This document shows positions 62,254 to 64,000 of a stretch of 64,000 bases of DNA, piece after piece. Positions within the stretch are counted from its first letter, which is position 1; each line of letters starts with the position of its first letter. Made by a program: the position numbers and the translations under genes. Source of the DNA: Phycisphaerales bacterium AB-hyl4. Lineage in GTDB: Bacteria > Planctomycetota > Phycisphaerae > Phycisphaerales > Phycisphaeraceae. Below the pieces are notes generated by a model that saw nothing but the letters and a program-made list of their open reading frames with translations, was not told where the DNA came from and searched no databases. The stretch spans positions 62,001 to 126,000 of the forward strand of contig JBGUBD010000002.1 in the NCBI GenBank assembly GCA_041821185.1. The letters run 5' to 3'.

Positions 62254-62880
62254 ATGAGACGCGCTCAGCGGCCTGCCGTTTTCGGCATGCCAGGCATTTT
62301 CTTGATCGGTTCTGTAACGGTGCTGGGTATGTCGGCACTGGCGTGGGGGCTATGGGCGGCGGAAGACCGCGTCGGGTCGCCGGGGTTGATGTCGATTGAG
62401 TCGCGGCCGATCGCGTCGGCGAACTCGGCTTCGCAACAGGCGGCGACGGCGGTTGTGCCGCAGCTTGAGATACCGGCCCTGTACGAGCCGCAAGTGGAAG
62501 AAAAGGAAGAGGTTGCGCCGTCGTACGATGGTCCGACCTTTGACGGCCGACCGTTGCGGCCCGCTGGGAAAATGGACATGACCGTCACCGCGTACAGCCC
62601 GGACGAGCAGTCCTGCGGCGTGTGGGCCGACGGCTGGACCGCCTCCGGCTACAGCGTCTGGACCAATGGGATGAAGCTCGTCGCGGCTGACATCTCCATC
62701 CTCCCATTCGGCAGTATCGTCAGCATCCCTGGCTACAACAACGGTGAGCCCGTTGAGGTGCTCGACGTCGGCGGGGCGATCAAGGGCAACCGCCTGGATG
62801 TGCTTTATCCGACCCACGAACGGGCCCTGCAATGGGGCGTGCAGCGACTCAAAATTACGGTCTGGGAATATGCGGACTGA
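62254..62880 (+). CDS. 3D-domain (MltA-like) cell-wall protein
   Basis: 208 residues. The start at 62254 is set by GGAGGG 6 bases upstream. N-terminal membrane anchor (FGMPGIFLIGSVTVLGMSAL). Flexible Ala/Glu linker, then the 3D beta-barrel: MDMTVTAYSPDEQSCG ... LPFGSIVSIPGY ... VLDVGGAIKGNRLDVLYPTH with the conserved Asp residues. The domain is related to lytic transglycosylase MltA and resuscitation-type proteins; a peptidoglycan lytic role is inferred. Confidence 0.87.
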   Translation: MRRAQRPAVFGMPGIFLIGSVTVLGMSALAWGLWAAEDRVGSPGLMSIESRPIASANSASQQAATAVVPQLEIPALYEPQVEEKEEVAPSYDGPTFDGRPLRPAGKMDMTVTAYSPDEQSCGVWADGWTASGYSVWTNGMKLVAADISILPFGSIVSIPGYNNGEPVEVLDVGGAIKGNRLDVLYPTHERALQWGVQRLKITVWEYAD

Positions 62881-63019
62881 TCGGCGAAGGTCTGCCGGAG
62901 AGCGTGGCCGATGTTTTATACGACACGCAACCTGGCCGTTTTGGTGTAAGTCTATTATAATCAGCCGTTAACAATCGACTCATTGACGGATTGGCTCATT
63001 TATGCTAGTGTGATGGGCT

Positions 63020-64000
63020 ATGCCTTCCTCGTCAGCACCCACCCCGAAAAAGAAAAGTACCCGGCGATCGCAGGTCTCCAAAAAGGCCGCGCCGAGCCGG
63101 CCCCGGAGCAGCAAGCCGTTGAAAACCGCTACCCGTGGGCGATCCGACGCCGCCGCGTCGATCACCAACTACACCACCGCTTTGCGCTGGCTTTATGAGC
63201 ATGTTGACCATGAACGACTGCGGATCGTCCGCTACAACGAGCGGACGTTCAACCTCAGTCGCATGCGTAAGTTACTGGAACTGATCGGCAACCCACACGA
63301 GCAGCTTCGCTGTGTGCAGGTCGCGGGCACGAAGGGCAAGGGGTCGACCTGCTCGATGCTTGCCCGCATGCTGCAGGAGGCCGGCTACGGCGTCGGGCTG
63401 TACACAAGCCCGCACCTGGTTGACCTGCGTGAACGCATCACCGTCAACGGTCAGATGATCGCGTACAACGATGCGGCCGAGGCGTTCAAGCTGATCGCTT
63501 CGGTGGAGGATAAGTTCGGCGAAGAGCCGCCGACGTTCTTCGAAATCATGACCGCTGCGGCGTTGAAGCACTTCGCGGATCAGGCGGTGGACGTCGCGGT
63601 GCTGGAGACCGGCCTGGGCGGTCGACTGGACTGCACGACGGTGGTCGACCCGTTGGTTACCGGCATCACGCGCATCAGCCTCGATCACACGAACATCCTC
63701 GGCAACAAGCTGGAGGAAATCGCTCGGGAGAAGGCTGGCATTTTCAAAAAGGACGTGCCCGCGGTCAGTGTGGAGCAGACGCCGGAGGTTGAGGCGGTGC
63801 TGCGCGAAGTGGCCGAGGAAGTGGGTACGACGGTGGAGTTCACCGGCAACGAGATCGACTTCAGCTACCGTTTCGAAGCCAACCGCGAGTTGGGGCCGCA
63901 CACGCGTGTCTGCGTGACGACTTCGACAAGCAAGTTCGAGCACCTGCCCGTGCCGTTGCGTGGTGAGCATCAGGCGCACAACTGCGGCCTCGCGCTGGCG
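63020..64000 (+). CDS. folC: folylpolyglutamate/dihydrofolate synthase, 3' end missing
   Basis: Mur-ligase-family enzyme adding glutamate to folates. P-loop CVQVAGTKGKGSTCSML, YTSPHLVDLRERI, DVAVLETGLGGRLDCT and LDHTNILGNKLEEIAREKAG. The reading frame runs off the window. From the ATG at 63020 there is a Ser/Lys/Arg-rich N-terminal extension of about 55 residues before the fold starts at TTALRWLYEH; a later start is possible. Confidence 0.92.
   Translation, partial: MPSSSAPTPKKKSTRRSQVSKKAAPSRPRSSKPLKTATRGRSDAAASITNYTTALRWLYEHVDHERLRIVRYNERTFNLSRMRKLLELIGNPHEQLRCVQVAGTKGKGSTCSMLARMLQEAGYGVGLYTSPHLVDLRERITVNGQMIAYNDAAEAFKLIASVEDKFGEEPPTFFEIMTAAALKHFADQAVDVAVLETGLGGRLDCTTVVDPLVTGITRISLDHTNILGNKLEEIAREKAGIFKKDVPAVSVEQTPEVEAVLREVAEEVGTTVEFTGNEIDFSYRFEANRELGPHTRVCVTTSTSKFEHLPVPLRGEHQAHNCGLALA

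Noticed and set aside
1..64000. tRNA, rRNA, CRISPR, phage or insertion-sequence genes
   Set aside because: Read for T-loop-like motifs, regularly spaced direct repeats and transposase or integrase motifs; none was convincing.

Overview
The window is a 64 kb stretch of a GC-rich bacterial chromosome. Gene content fits a planctomycete, probably a Phycisphaerae-type lineage. Pointers are a gene for KDO synthesis (kdsA, so a Gram-negative-type envelope), an acyl-ACP desaturase, three secreted proteins with PEP-CTERM, VPLPA or related C-terminal sorting tails, a planctomycete-style pseudopilin-like protein, a YdjY-type secreted protein, a DUF502 membrane protein and a sulfatase-fold protein. The taxonomic call is inference. 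No tRNA, rRNA, phage, integrase, insertion sequence or CRISPR array was seen.

Layout. 1-6.6 kb: end of an acyl-ACP desaturase, a GltS-type symporter, a large TPR lipoprotein and hisG. 6.7-13.6 kb: a minus-strand translation/transcription block (nusA, infB, DUF503, rbfA, HhH-GPD-like protein). It is preceded by what looks like an independent, highly structured RNA of about 300 nt with its own promoter and terminator. 13.6-19.3 kb: minus-strand isoprenoid and cell-wall genes (ftsW, murG, a polyprenyl synthase, dxs, a 44-residue membrane protein). 19.3-25 kb: a PEP-CTERM protein, clpP, rsfS, an entericidin / DUF1328 / entericidin stress cassette and a clan-A glycosidase. 25-35 kb: DUF58, a lipoprotein, scpB, a VPLPA protein, kdsA, DUF502, then hpf, EIIA and HPr (a partial regulatory PTS), a RibBA protein with a degenerate second domain, nfu and csrA.

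35-50.5 kb is the most coherent accessory region. It holds mtnP, then a minus-strand run asnO, ngg, M42 peptidase, peptide-binding lipoprotein, astA and astD, with two Dpp-type permease genes running divergently and a YbdG-like mechanosensitive channel nearby. The first three genes are the N-acetylglutaminylglutamine amide (NAGGN) osmolyte system. Their coupling to peptide transport and to two arginine-succinyltransferase-pathway genes suggests an osmostress and amino-acid recycling locus. 50.5-64 kb: small secreted and TPR proteins, a pseudopilin, an SGNH hydrolase, a YdjY-type protein, a sulfatase-like protein without its catalytic residues, mgtE with a structured leader, a Gfo/Idh/MocA protein without the usual catalytic Lys, a PrcB-like lipoprotein, trmB, aroB, ndk, a 3D-domain protein and the start of folC.

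Between genes there are at least three families of small inverted repeats: hairpins built on AAGCCCACGG, TTTAGC...GCTAAA double hairpins, and inverted arrays of 7-bp units. Several encoded proteins keep an enzyme fold but lack key residues. No single unmistakably new system was found. The best candidates for something undescribed are the nusA-upstream RNA, the heptad inverted repeats and the extended NAGGN locus.
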